From: Sinorhizobium medicae
GTDB lineage: Bacteria; Pseudomonadota; Alphaproteobacteria; Rhizobiales; Rhizobiaceae
NCBI RefSeq assembly: GCF_007827695.1
Contig: NZ_VITA01000003.1
Span: forward strand, 310,001 to 374,000
Length of the DNA: 64,000 bases
Direction: 5' to 3'
Within the stretch, counting starts at the first letter, position 1; each line of letters begins with the position of its first letter. A program made the position numbers and the translations under genes. This document shows, one piece after another, positions 18,173 to 28,689 of the stretch. Below the pieces are notes generated by a model. The model did not search any database. It saw nothing but the letters and a program-made list of their open reading frames with translations, and was not told the origin of the DNA.

Positions 18173-19951
18173 TCACCCGAAGGTGAAGGCGTAGGCTTCG
18201 ACACCGGCATCGAGGAATCGGATTTCGAAGGTCCGTGCTTCCACGTCGCCGGACTGGCGAATGAGCTGATAGAGCCTGGTTGAGGTCACGGTGCCATTGC
18301 CGCCGGCATCGGTATCGGCGCCGTGGTCGGCTCCGGGCGCCTTTCCATCAATTGTCACCTTGAAGCGCACCGGTTTTGCGGCGGCGCCGGGTCCGAGGAC
18401 CAAGTGCAGATCGCGGGCGCTGAACCGGTAGGCAATGCCGCCGTTCGCCTGGTCGAGGGTCGCTTGCTCCGCACCGACTGTCCAGATCCCGGACAGGCCC
18501 CATTCGTTGAGGGTCGGTTCCGCGACCGAGTACTGCCGGGAAGCATCGGCGCTGAGGTTTTCCCGGGAGGCGAAGCTGGTGGCGCGCTTGTAGCCGAGAT
18601 AGGTTTCGCCGGATCGGATGTTCTTTGTGTCCGGGCCCGCTTCGGCGCCTTTCGCATCCGGCGCCACGGGTGCGCTTGCTTCCATGTCACTGCCTGCCTC
18701 CCGCAGCAGATCCTGAATCGCCTGTTCGGTCTGGTCGTAGTTGCCTTCGCCGAAGTGGTGGTAGCGGATCCGGCCACTGGCATCGATCAGATAATGGGCT
18801 GGCCAGTAGCTGTTTCCGAATGCGCGCCAGATGGTGTAGTCGTTGTCGATCGCAACCGGATAGCCGATTTTGAAATCGTCGACCGCCCTCCTGACGTTGT
18901 CGATCTTCTTCTCGAAGGCAAATTCCGGGGCGTGAACGCCGATCACCACAAGCCCTTGTTCCTTGTATTTCTCAGCCCAGGCGCGCACATAAGGCGTGGT
19001 GCGGATGCAATTGATGCAGGAATAGGTCCAGAAATCGACAAGGACGACCTTGCCGCGCAGCTGCTCGGTAGTGAGCGGCGGCGAGTTAAGCCATTCGACG
19101 GCGCCATTCAGGGACGGCGCGTAGCCTTCGTCGGGCAGGCTGCTGCGGAAGGGCTGCATTGCACCGGCGGCGGCAACGGTCGTGCCATTGCCGACAGCCT
19201 CGGATGGCGCACCGGCGGCAGGGTTGGCGTGCAGCCGGTCGAGTACGGCCTGTTCGAAGGCGGTAGTACTGGCGTAGGAAAGCCTGGCCAGAAAGCCGGT
19301 ATCGAGGCCGAGTGCAATGGCGGCAACGCCTGCGAGGATCGCGGCGCCAAGAACCTGGCGGATCCGTTCGCTTATGCCCAGCGACTGCTTCAGGGCTGCA
19401 AACATCCTGCCGCCGGCAATCAGGGCTAGGGCAAGGGAAGTAGCGGCACCGGCGGCATAGGCCACGAGCAGCAAGGTCGTTTGGATATTGGCACCCTGCA
19501 GCGCCGCACCCGTCAGCACGAGCCCGAGGATCGGCCCGGCGCACGGGGCCCAAAGCAAGCCGGTTGCAACGCCGAGGATGAGCGAGCTTGCGGCAGTCGG
19601 TGCGGAGCCAGGCTTGTCCGACGCGTTCAACAGGCTGTTGCCGAAATCGACGACCGGCCGCGCGACCATGCTTGCGATACGCGGCGATAGAAGACTGACG
19701 CCAAAGATCGCCAGCAGTACGATGGCAGCGAACCGGCCGTACTCGTTGGCATGGATTGCCCAGCTGCCGCCGACCGCTGCGAGTGTCGCAACGAGCGCGA
19801 AAGTGGCGGCCATGCCGGTCAGCATGGGCAGCGTGCTGCGAATGAACGGCTGCCCCGCCCGGGCAAAGACGAAGGGAAGAATGGGAAGGATACACGGGCT
19901 GAGGATTGTCAGCGCCCCTCCGAGATAGGCAATGATAAGAAGCGTCATCAT
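18173..19951 (-). CDS. dipZ: DipZ-type protein: CcdA membrane domain, thioredoxin domain and C-terminal domain
   Basis: A 592-residue three-part protein. Residues 1 to about 235 are a CcdA/DsbD-like electron-transfer membrane domain with about six helices and the redox Cys in LSPCILPI and WAPCAGPI. Residues about 280-420 are a TlpA/AhpC-type thioredoxin domain with active site CINC and the cis-Pro region YWPAHYLID. The last about 130 residues are the beta-rich domain typical of DipZ. It passes reducing power from the cytoplasm to periplasmic thiols. Divergent from the ohr-like gene, which fits a shared oxidative or envelope stress response. Confidence 0.85.
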   Translation of the reverse strand: MMTLLIIAYLGGALTILSPCILPILPFVFARAGQPFIRSTLPMLTGMAATFALVATLAAVGGSWAIHANEYGRFAAIVLLAIFGVSLLSPRIASMVARPVVDFGNSLLNASDKPGSAPTAASSLILGVATGLLWAPCAGPILGLVLTGAALQGANIQTTLLLVAYAAGAATSLALALIAGGRMFAALKQSLGISERIRQVLGAAILAGVAAIALGLDTGFLARLSYASTTAFEQAVLDRLHANPAAGAPSEAVGNGTTVAAAGAMQPFRSSLPDEGYAPSLNGAVEWLNSPPLTTEQLRGKVVLVDFWTYSCINCIRTTPYVRAWAEKYKEQGLVVIGVHAPEFAFEKKIDNVRRAVDDFKIGYPVAIDNDYTIWRAFGNSYWPAHYLIDASGRIRYHHFGEGNYDQTEQAIQDLLREAGSDMEASAPVAPDAKGAEAGPDTKNIRSGETYLGYKRATSFASRENLSADASRQYSVAEPTLNEWGLSGIWTVGAEQATLDQANGGIAYRFSARDLHLVLGPGAAAKPVRFKVTIDGKAPGADHGADTDAGGNGTVTSTRLYQLIRQSGDVEARTFEIRFLDAGVEAYAFTFG

Positions 19952-20065
19952 CGTTTCCTCTGAAACCGAAGTTCGGGTTCTGGACGCAGGCCAAGCGCCC
20001 GGTCAGTAGCTGAGCCAATCTGGCGGTGCGACGTATCCCGGATGTGTCTCGGCCCGGTGCAAAGT

Positions 20066-20143
20066 GTACCGGAGTGTAAGGAGCTAAAGGGGGTGCTTTG
20101 GTACGGAAGATTGTCTGCCAGGGGGGCGCATACATTCCGGTAC
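20066..20143. promoter_or_regulatory. inverted repeat pair in the divergent dipZ/ohr region
   Basis: The 12-mers GTACCGGAGTGT (20066-20077) and ACATTCCGGTAC (20132-20143) are inverted copies with one mismatch; a partial third copy (GTACGGAAG) lies at 20101-20109 between them. They sit 54 bases apart between the divergent starts at 19951 and 20241, as expected of an operator pair bound by one dimeric regulator. The protein that would bind is not identified. Confidence 0.45.
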
Positions 20144-20240
20144 GCTCTGCGTAGCTTTGGAAACATGGCGGATACATCGCGCAGGCAGAACACATGTCGT
20201 CAGATGTCGCGATGGTGCGGCGCAACGAACGGAGTGTGCG

Positions 20241-20657
20241 ATGACAGCGCAGGAAAAGATTCTCTACACCGGAAAGACACATACGACCGGCGGCCGCGAA
20301 GGTTTCGCGCGCAGCGATGACGCCCGGCTGGAGGTCAGGCTTTCGTCGCCTGGTAGCGACAAGCCGGGAACCAATCCCGAGCAGCTTTTTGCCGCCGGCT
20401 GGTCGGCCTGTTTCATCGGCGCATTGGGGCTTGCCGCCGCGCAGCGTAAGCTGCAGCTCCCCGCCGAAACGGCGGTCGATGCGGAAGTCGATCTCGCCAA
20501 AGCGGAGGGCGGCTTTTTCCTTCGAGCACGGCTTGCTGTGAGTTTACCCGGCATCGCTTCAGACCTTGCGCGATCGCTCATCGCCGAGGCGCATCAGACC
20601 TGCCCCTATTCAAAGGCGACGCGAGGAAACATCGAAGTCGATCTGACGCTCGCCTGA
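20241..20657 (+). CDS. Ohr/OsmC-family organic hydroperoxide peroxidase
   Basis: A 138-residue protein beginning at ATG 20241 (GGAG site six bases upstream). The two catalytic cysteines of the Ohr family are visible in GWSACFIGAL and HQTCPYSKATRGN, with the conserved NPEQLFAAG ahead of the first. Ohr enzymes reduce organic hydroperoxides using lipoyl thiols. Full family length, cytoplasmic. It is followed by a tiny membrane-peptide gene and a terminator. No ohrR (MarR) regulator is adjacent, which is unusual for ohr. Confidence 0.9.
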   Translation: MTAQEKILYTGKTHTTGGREGFARSDDARLEVRLSSPGSDKPGTNPEQLFAAGWSACFIGALGLAAAQRKLQLPAETAVDAEVDLAKAEGGFFLRARLAVSLPGIASDLARSLIAEAHQTCPYSKATRGNIEVDLTLA

Positions 20658-20688
20658 CCGACATACGCGATCTTGACGGAGATTTTCG

Positions 20689-20814
20689 ATGAAACGCATC
20701 ACTGTAGGAATGCTGGCATTTGCCGTCCTTGCCGCGCCTTGCGTCTATGACGCATTTTCGACGGAGCCATCCGCGCTGGTCGGGCTTCTTGCCGCCTCTG
20801 TGCTTTGGCCGTGA
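20689..20814 (+). CDS. small membrane peptide (41 aa)
   Basis: A 41-codon gene: ATG at 20689 preceded by ACGGAG at good spacing, TGA at 20812-20814. The product begins MKRITVGMLAFAVLAAP, one hydrophobic helix or a signal-like segment, and ends with a second hydrophobic stretch (ALVGLLAASVLW). It is 31 bases behind the Ohr gene and directly upstream of a strong terminator, so it is probably cotranscribed with it. No family recognised. Confidence 0.45.
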   Translation: MKRITVGMLAFAVLAAPCVYDAFSTEPSALVGLLAASVLWP

Positions 20815-20841
20815 GCCGAAGAGGGATGCCGGCAACTCCGA

Positions 20842-20880
20842 CGAAGGATCGGCCGGGGAACCGGCTGATCCTTCGTTCTT
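20842..20880. terminator. rho-independent terminator, probably bidirectional
   Basis: A 15-bp stem with one G-T pair: CGAAGGATCGGCCGG (20842-20856), GGAA-type loop, CCGGCTGATCCTTCG (20861-20875), followed by TTCTTT. It lies between the convergent Ohr/small-peptide unit and the TetR gene ending at 20889, and can serve both. Confidence 0.75.
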
Positions 20881-20888
20881 TCGATGCG

Positions 20889-21548
20889 TTAGACCGTCTT
20901 CCTCCGCTCCAAGGGACCGGCTTTCATGGCTGCCTGGAAAATAGCCCATCGGCTTTCAAACAGGCGATGACACTCGGCGGCGTCAGGACGTTCGGACAGG
21001 CTGAGACGGACGCGACTATTGGCGCCTTCCAGCAAATCGACGAGGACATTGCACATCTCCACTGCATCTCCCCGCACGAGTAAGCCGGCGGCTTGGGCCA
21101 GTACGATCGTTTCGACGATCGGCTCCAGCGCGGCACGCGACCATGCCGCCAGCCTTTCCCCCAACTGCTTGGAAATCACGGCTTCGGCGATAACAGACAG
21201 ATAAAAGGCCGAATATTCCCGATCCGTGCCGAAGAGAAAGTAGCTGAAGGCGATGTTGTGCAAGGCTGCAAGAGGGTTTTCGCCCCGTCTCGCGGCCTCG
21301 GCAAGCGCCTTGCGGAAGCGGATGAGGTCGCGTTCAACCACCGCTTCCAGAAGCATCTGCTTGTTTTGATATCGCCGATAAAGCGTGTGCTTCGAGATTC
21401 CGAGGTCGGCGGAAATTTCCTCCATGGAGGCGTTGGCAATACCGTTGCGGGCGAAAGCCGAGCGGGCGCTGTCCAGGAGTCGGCGGGTCAGGGCCTCGGC
21501 TTCATCTCGGGTGGGACGTCCGCCGGCACGTCTGCGAACCATGTTCAT
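20889..21548 (-). CDS. TetR-family repressor adjacent to an ABC-F gene
   Basis: A 219-residue regulator starting at ATG 21548. The N-terminal TetR helix-turn-helix is clear (ASMEEISADLGISKHTLYRRYQNKQMLLEAV); the remainder is helical, the ligand/dimer domain, with a TetR_C-like end. It is divergent from the ABC-F gene across 109 bases that contain a near-perfect palindrome at 21610-21635, its likely operator, so it probably represses both genes. Confidence 0.85.
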   Translation of the reverse strand: MNMVRRRAGGRPTRDEAEALTRRLLDSARSAFARNGIANASMEEISADLGISKHTLYRRYQNKQMLLEAVVERDLIRFRKALAEAARRGENPLAALHNIAFSYFLFGTDREYSAFYLSVIAEAVISKQLGERLAAWSRAALEPIVETIVLAQAAGLLVRGDAVEMCNVLVDLLEGANSRVRLSLSERPDAAECHRLFESRWAIFQAAMKAGPLERRKTV

Positions 21549-21609
21549 TGATACCCTGCGATGCTCATGGGAACTGGACAGCTGCCATTGTCCTCGCCGC
21601 CGATTGCTG

Positions 21610-21635
21610 ATAACAGCACGGTACTGTGCTGTTAT
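21610..21635. promoter_or_regulatory. palindromic operator for the TetR/ABC-F divergon
   Basis: Arms ATAACAGCAC (21610-21619) and GTGCTGTTAT (21626-21635) are perfect 10-base inverted repeats around GGTACT, itself centred on GTAC: 24 of 26 bases are symmetric. It lies 23 bases before the ABC-F start and 62 before the TetR start, where binding would block both promoters. Confidence 0.75.
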
Positions 21636-21657
21636 TGACATTGCAACAGGTTCCGCC

Positions 21658-23259
21658 ATGCCTTCCATCACCCTCTCCGCACTTTCCTGGGCCAAACCCG
21701 ACGGGGAGCATGTTCTTACCGATCTGAACCTCGCCTTCGGCCCGGAGCGGACAGGATTGGTTGGCAGGAATGGTGTAGGCAAAACGAGTGTACTCCACAT
21801 CGTTGCCGGTCTTTTGAGGCCTGACGCCGGCACTGTTGCCATCGAAGGACGCGTCGCGCTTGCGAGGCAGATGCTTTCGGCCGGCGCCGACGAAACCATC
21901 GCCGATGTCTTCGGTGCGACGGAAGCGCTTGCTGTGTTGCAGCGGGCGCAAAAAGGCGAGGCGCGCCTTGAAGAGCTCGAGAATGCGGATTGGACGGTGG
22001 AGGAGCGGATCATGTCAGCCCTTGCCCGGCTTGGACTGGACGCGCGGGCAGACACGCCTTTGATGCAGCTTTCCGGTGGCCAGCGCACGCGTGCGGCACT
22101 GGCCGCGGCGATTTACGCCGAGCCGGATTTTATCCTTCTCGACGAGCCTACGAACAATCTGGATCGTGACGGCAGACGATCAGTCATCGATCTTCTTTCC
22201 GGCTGGCGGAGTGGGGCAATCGTCGTCAGCCACGATCGGGAGCTGCTCGAAGAAATGGATGCGATCGTCGAGCTGACTTCGCTCGGGGCGAAACGCTACG
22301 GCGGGGGCTGGAGTGCTTTTCAGGAGGCGAGGGCAGTCGAGCTGGAAGCGGCGCGGCAAAGCCTGGCGCATGCACAGAAGACCGCCGACGAAGTTGATCG
22401 CAAGGCACAGGCTCTGGCGGAGCGGCAGGATAAGCGTGATGCGGCGGGTGCCCGAAAAGCGGCAAAAGGCGGGATGCCGCGCATTCTGCTGGGCCGGCGC
22501 AAGAGCAGTGCGGAGGCGAGCCGGGGCAAGGGTGTGGAAGTGACCGAGCGCCAGCGCGCCGGCGCGCTCGACGCCGTCACGGCGGCCAAAGCCCGGATCG
22601 AGGTGCTGCAGCCCTTTTCCGTCCGCTTGCCTCCGACCCGGCTTGCGGCCGGGCGACAGGTCCTGACATTTGACGGCGTGACCGTCGGTTACGATCCCGC
22701 GCGTCCCCTTATCCGGGACCTGTCCTTCTCCCTGGCCGGCCCGCAGCGTCTTGCCGTAACCGGCAGCAATGGGTCGGGAAAGACGAGCATTCTGAAGGTG
22801 ATCATCGGAGAATTGCCGCCAATCAGGGGTGCCGCTTCCGTGAATGTTCCTTTCGCTCTGTTGGACCAGAGCGTCAGCATCCTGGAGCGCGGCGAGACGA
22901 TCCGTGATAATTTCAAACGGCTCAATCCCGGCGCAAGCGATAACGCCTGCCGGGCGACATTGGCCAGGTTTCGCTTCCGCGCGGATGCGGCCTTGCAAAG
23001 GGTTGAGACATTGAGCGGCGGGCAGGTACTTCGCGCCGGTCTTGCCTGCGTGCTCGGCGGTTCCGATCCCCCGTCGCTGCTTGTCCTCGACGAGCCGACC
23101 AATCATCTGGATATCGAATCCATCGAGGCGGTGGAGGCCGGCCTGCTCGCCTATGACGGCGCACTCGTCGTCGTCAGCCACGACGAGACATTCCTTGCCA
23201 ATATCGGCATCGACACGCGGTTGGAGCTTTGCCCAGCGGTCGACGCCGATCGAGGGTGA
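21658..23259 (+). CDS. ABC-F family ATPase
   Basis: A 533-residue soluble protein with two ABC ATPase domains and no membrane segments. Domain 1: Walker A GRNGVGKTS, signature LSGGQRTRAALA, Walker B FILLDEPTNNLD. A charged coiled-coil linker spans about residues 215-310. Domain 2: Walker A GSNGSGKTS, signature LSGGQVLRAGLA, Walker B LLVLDEPTNHLDIES. These are the ABC-F hallmarks; members act on ribosomes in translation regulation or antibiotic resistance. Repression by the divergent TetR suggests an inducible, possibly drug-protective, role. Start fixed at ATG 21658 next to the operator. Confidence 0.9.
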   Translation: MPSITLSALSWAKPDGEHVLTDLNLAFGPERTGLVGRNGVGKTSVLHIVAGLLRPDAGTVAIEGRVALARQMLSAGADETIADVFGATEALAVLQRAQKGEARLEELENADWTVEERIMSALARLGLDARADTPLMQLSGGQRTRAALAAAIYAEPDFILLDEPTNNLDRDGRRSVIDLLSGWRSGAIVVSHDRELLEEMDAIVELTSLGAKRYGGGWSAFQEARAVELEAARQSLAHAQKTADEVDRKAQALAERQDKRDAAGARKAAKGGMPRILLGRRKSSAEASRGKGVEVTERQRAGALDAVTAAKARIEVLQPFSVRLPPTRLAAGRQVLTFDGVTVGYDPARPLIRDLSFSLAGPQRLAVTGSNGSGKTSILKVIIGELPPIRGAASVNVPFALLDQSVSILERGETIRDNFKRLNPGASDNACRATLARFRFRADAALQRVETLSGGQVLRAGLACVLGGSDPPSLLVLDEPTNHLDIESIEAVEAGLLAYDGALVVVSHDETFLANIGIDTRLELCPAVDADRG

Positions 23260-23281
23260 GGCTGCTGTCGATGACGACTCG

Positions 23282-24250
23282 TTACGCGATCAAAAGCAGT
23301 TTCCCGGTGGTTGCACGGCTCGCCATGTCTGCATGGGCGCGGGCGGCGTCGGCAAGGGGATAGACTCCGCCCGTTGTGACCGTGATGGATCCATCCTCGA
23401 TCCATTCGAAAAGCTGCTTGGTGCGAGCAAGAAGGAGTGCGTGCGTATGGACGTGATCCATGAACGTCGCGTAGCCGATCTTGATGCTCTTCGGCAGGCT
23501 CATGATGTCGAGCGGCCCGGGCCCGCCGAGCACCGGTCCATACCAGCAGAACGTGCCGGACCGGCGAAGCGCATCGATCGACCCCTTGAAAGTCTTGGGG
23601 CCCGAGCCATCGTAAACGACGTTCACGCCCTCGCCTCCGGTCACGCGCAGGACGTCATCCGCAAACTGTCCTTCGGCATCGACGATGACGTGTTCAGCGC
23701 CGGCCTTCCTGGCGCACGCAACCTTGTCCTCCGACGAGACCCGTCCGATCACGCGGCCACCCTTGAGCCTGATAATTTGTGTCAGCAGCAGGCCCACCCC
23801 GCCGGCAGCGGCATGGACGAGAGCGATGTCGCCCGCCTGGACCGGATAGAAATCGGTTGCAAAGTGACTTGCCGTAAGCCCCTGCATCATCACGGACGCG
23901 GCGGTTGCGTCGTCGATGGCATCGGGAATTTTCACCAGGGAGCCCGCCGGGATCGAATGACGCTGGGCATAGCTTCCGGGCGCATAGGCCCAGGCGACCC
24001 GATCACCGACTTCCAACTCGTCCACTCCGTCGCCGACGGCAATCGCGCGACCGGCGCCCTCAACACCCAGAACTTTCGGGTTAGGGATCTCGGTCCAGGC
24101 CATGCCCTGGCGCACGCCGATGTCCATGAGGTTCACGCCCGCTGCGGCGATTTCGACGACGACATGCCCCGGCTGTGCGACAGGCTCTGGGCAATCGACG
24201 AGTTCCATGACATCGGTACCACCGACCTCTTTCATTACAACGGCTTTCAA
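23282..24250 (-). CDS. NADPH:quinone reductase-like zinc-free medium-chain dehydrogenase
   Basis: A 322-residue member of the quinone oxidoreductase branch of the MDR superfamily. Seen: GroES-like N domain with AAGVNLMDIGVRQG, nucleotide-binding AAAGGVGLLLTQ, and a C-terminal half ending ATTGKLLLIA; the structural zinc Cys cluster of alcohol dehydrogenases is absent. It likely uses NADPH to reduce quinones or enones. It lies 82 bases downstream of a TetR regulator on the same strand and is a natural target of it. Confidence 0.85.
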   Translation of the reverse strand: MKAVVMKEVGGTDVMELVDCPEPVAQPGHVVVEIAAAGVNLMDIGVRQGMAWTEIPNPKVLGVEGAGRAIAVGDGVDELEVGDRVAWAYAPGSYAQRHSIPAGSLVKIPDAIDDATAASVMMQGLTASHFATDFYPVQAGDIALVHAAAGGVGLLLTQIIRLKGGRVIGRVSSEDKVACARKAGAEHVIVDAEGQFADDVLRVTGGEGVNVVYDGSGPKTFKGSIDALRRSGTFCWYGPVLGGPGPLDIMSLPKSIKIGYATFMDHVHTHALLLARTKQLFEWIEDGSITVTTGGVYPLADAARAHADMASRATTGKLLLIA

Positions 24251-24332
24251 TGTCCATCTCCATTATTGATTGATCATTCCAGAAAACAGCAAAGTTTTGT
24301 GCCTGCTAAAGCGGGATTTCAGGTCGTGTTGT

Positions 24333-24899
24333 CTAGATTATTGCGCGAAGCGCCAACCCGCTGAGGGATTGAAGCTGTTCCGGGCCGGCTCCGCCACGTG
24401 CGGCGATGCGGATACCGGTGATATTGGCGAAGAGGAAATCTGCCACGGCCTCTGCGGACAACGAGACGGCTATATCACCTGCGTCCTGAGCTTCCCTTAC
24501 GCGTTCAATAGCGACCTTCTTGAGCCGAAGATCCGCTGCGTGGTGCAGTGCCGTCAGGTCCGGCCGGCTTTGGCCGAATTCGCAGATAGAGTTGACGCCG
24601 AGACACGCTTGACCGGCATTTTCGACGACGCGTGCCATCATTGACCGAATACCGTCCAGGGCGCGCGGCGTCCCGCGCAACAATTCGATATGAGCACGTG
24701 TCTCTTCGGCGGAATAGCGTTCCACCGCCAGGCGGTAGAGCTTCCACTTGTCGCCGAACGTGTCATAGAGGCTCTGGCGGCCGATATTCATAGCCCGTAC
24801 GAGCATTTCCGTGGAGGTGCCCTCGAATCCGTGCTCGCGAAATACGGCGATCGCCGCGTCCAATACCTCCTCCTTGTCAAATTCCTTGATCCGGGCCAT
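24333..24899 (-). CDS. TetR-family regulator (AcrR type) upstream of quinone reductase
   Basis: A 188-residue TetR protein. HTH: VLDAAIAVFREHGFEGTSTEMLVRAMNIGRQSLYDTFGDKWKLY; the YDTFGDK end is typical of regulators controlling electrophile/quinone-responsive genes. The C-terminal domain carries a Cys (GQACLGVNSICEFG, two Cys) that could sense electrophiles; this is inference. There is no Shine-Dalgarno sequence before its ATG, and a good promoter places transcription start almost on the ATG. Confidence 0.85.
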   Translation of the reverse strand: MARIKEFDKEEVLDAAIAVFREHGFEGTSTEMLVRAMNIGRQSLYDTFGDKWKLYRLAVERYSAEETRAHIELLRGTPRALDGIRSMMARVVENAGQACLGVNSICEFGQSRPDLTALHHAADLRLKKVAIERVREAQDAGDIAVSLSAEAVADFLFANITGIRIAARGGAGPEQLQSLSGLALRAII

Positions 24900-24904
24900 G
24901 GGGT

Positions 24905-27344
<2,440 letters not shown>

Positions 27345-27354
27345 CTGTTAAAGT

Positions 27355-27384
27355 GCCAGGACGTGGCTTGAGCCATGTCCTGGC
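27355..27384. terminator. hairpin after katG
   Basis: GCCAGGACGTGGCT and its near complement AGCCATGTCCTGGC (27355-27384) form a 14-bp hairpin with one G-T pair, ten bases after the katG stop. The T-tract is weak (CTCTCGG), so it may act as a transcript-stabilising end or a bidirectional terminator with the convergent MFS gene. Confidence 0.5.
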
Positions 27385-27434
27385 CTCTCGGGCGCGCGCA
27401 AGGTATCGGCGGTTCGAATGCCGAACCATTCCGT

Positions 27435-28616
27435 CTAACCATCCTCTTTCGCCGTGCTGCCGATCAGCGTCAGACATAGCAAAGCCAATATCGCAGCGAG
27501 GCTGCTGGCAAGGGCAAGCGGCCACCAGCCTATGTTGATGAAAGGCGCCGCGGCGGCCGTACCTCCGGCAGTGATCCCGAGTATAGCGGCAACGACCAAT
27601 GCGGCGCCGCGTGAATGATCGCCCCTGGAGGCTACGATCGCCTGGTGGAAACCTATCGGCCCCCGGATGCCGAACGCGCCGTTTGCGGTCATCCACAGGG
27701 GCACGAGCACGGCCAGACTGCGTCCGCCAAGAGATGTGTAGAGAAGAATCAGCAAGAAGCCGAGAACCAGGCCTCCTGTACCAACCATGATCATGCGTTC
27801 GGTACCGAATCTTCGGGCAAGTGCATTGGACGCGTTCGATGCCAGAATGAAAAAGGCAATGCCGCAGACCTGGAGGAGAATGAAGCTTCCGATCGTCATG
27901 CCCAACGCCCCTGTCATCACGGCGGGGGCCCCGAAGACAAAGGTGAGAATGCTGCCGAGGGAAAGCGCCTGACTTAAACCGTGCCGAAGAAAATCGCCAT
28001 TGCGAAGGATCGACCCATAGCTCTGATGTATATCACGAGCCTCGGCCCGGTCCGGAAGCGACTGACGGTAAGCCCAACTGCCGGCGGCGCAAAGAACCGC
28101 AAATCCCGCCAGCATAAAGAAGGAGGTCTGCCATCCCGCAACGGTCATAAGATAGGCTCCGGCGATGGGGGCAAGAGCCGGCGTCAGGGACTCTATGGAA
28201 CCGAGCCGGCCGAACATGGAAGGTGCCTTGTCGCCGGGAAAAAGCCCGTGAATAAAGCCGGGCGCGAAAACCGCCGGGGCCGAGCCGAAGGCGCCTTGCG
28301 CGAAACGGAGGATGACCAGCCATTCCAACGTCGGCGCATAGGCAGACAGAAGAGAGGTGACGGCAAACAGACTTAGCGACCAGACCAACAGCGTGCGGCG
28401 AGAGTATCTCGCCCCGAGTTCGCCGAAGGTCAGCAATCCCACGAGCGTCCCTGCGGCATAGGCTGCGAGCACCATCTGCGCCAATGCCGCAGTCCCGCCG
28501 AGTGCGGCCGGCATGGCGGGGATTGCAGGCAGAATCAAATCAGTCCCCGCGATTCCGAGGATGGTTCCGAACGAGATCAGCAGGAACATGAGGGCTGGCG
28601 AAGCATTCACAATCAT
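27435..28616 (-). CDS. MFS exporter, Bcr/CflA drug-resistance type
   Basis: A 393-residue 12-helix major facilitator protein starting at ATG 28616 (MIVNASPALMFLLISFG); a GTG five codons upstream at 28631 is possible. Seen: TDLILPAIPAMPAALGG, the motif found at the first loop of Bcr/CflA exporters, and ELGARYSRRTLL as motif A. Probably exports small toxic compounds by proton antiport. It stands alone, convergent with katG. Confidence 0.8.
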   Translation of the reverse strand: MIVNASPALMFLLISFGTILGIAGTDLILPAIPAMPAALGGTAALAQMVLAAYAAGTLVGLLTFGELGARYSRRTLLVWSLSLFAVTSLLSAYAPTLEWLVILRFAQGAFGSAPAVFAPGFIHGLFPGDKAPSMFGRLGSIESLTPALAPIAGAYLMTVAGWQTSFFMLAGFAVLCAAGSWAYRQSLPDRAEARDIHQSYGSILRNGDFLRHGLSQALSLGSILTFVFGAPAVMTGALGMTIGSFILLQVCGIAFFILASNASNALARRFGTERMIMVGTGGLVLGFLLILLYTSLGGRSLAVLVPLWMTANGAFGIRGPIGFHQAIVASRGDHSRGAALVVAAILGITAGGTAAAAPFINIGWWPLALASSLAAILALLCLTLIGSTAKEDG

Positions 28617-28689
28617 AGCTGCCCATAACACGCAGACTTCGCTCGACCAATTGCACTTTGCTTATCGGTTTCACCACAAATCTTGATGA

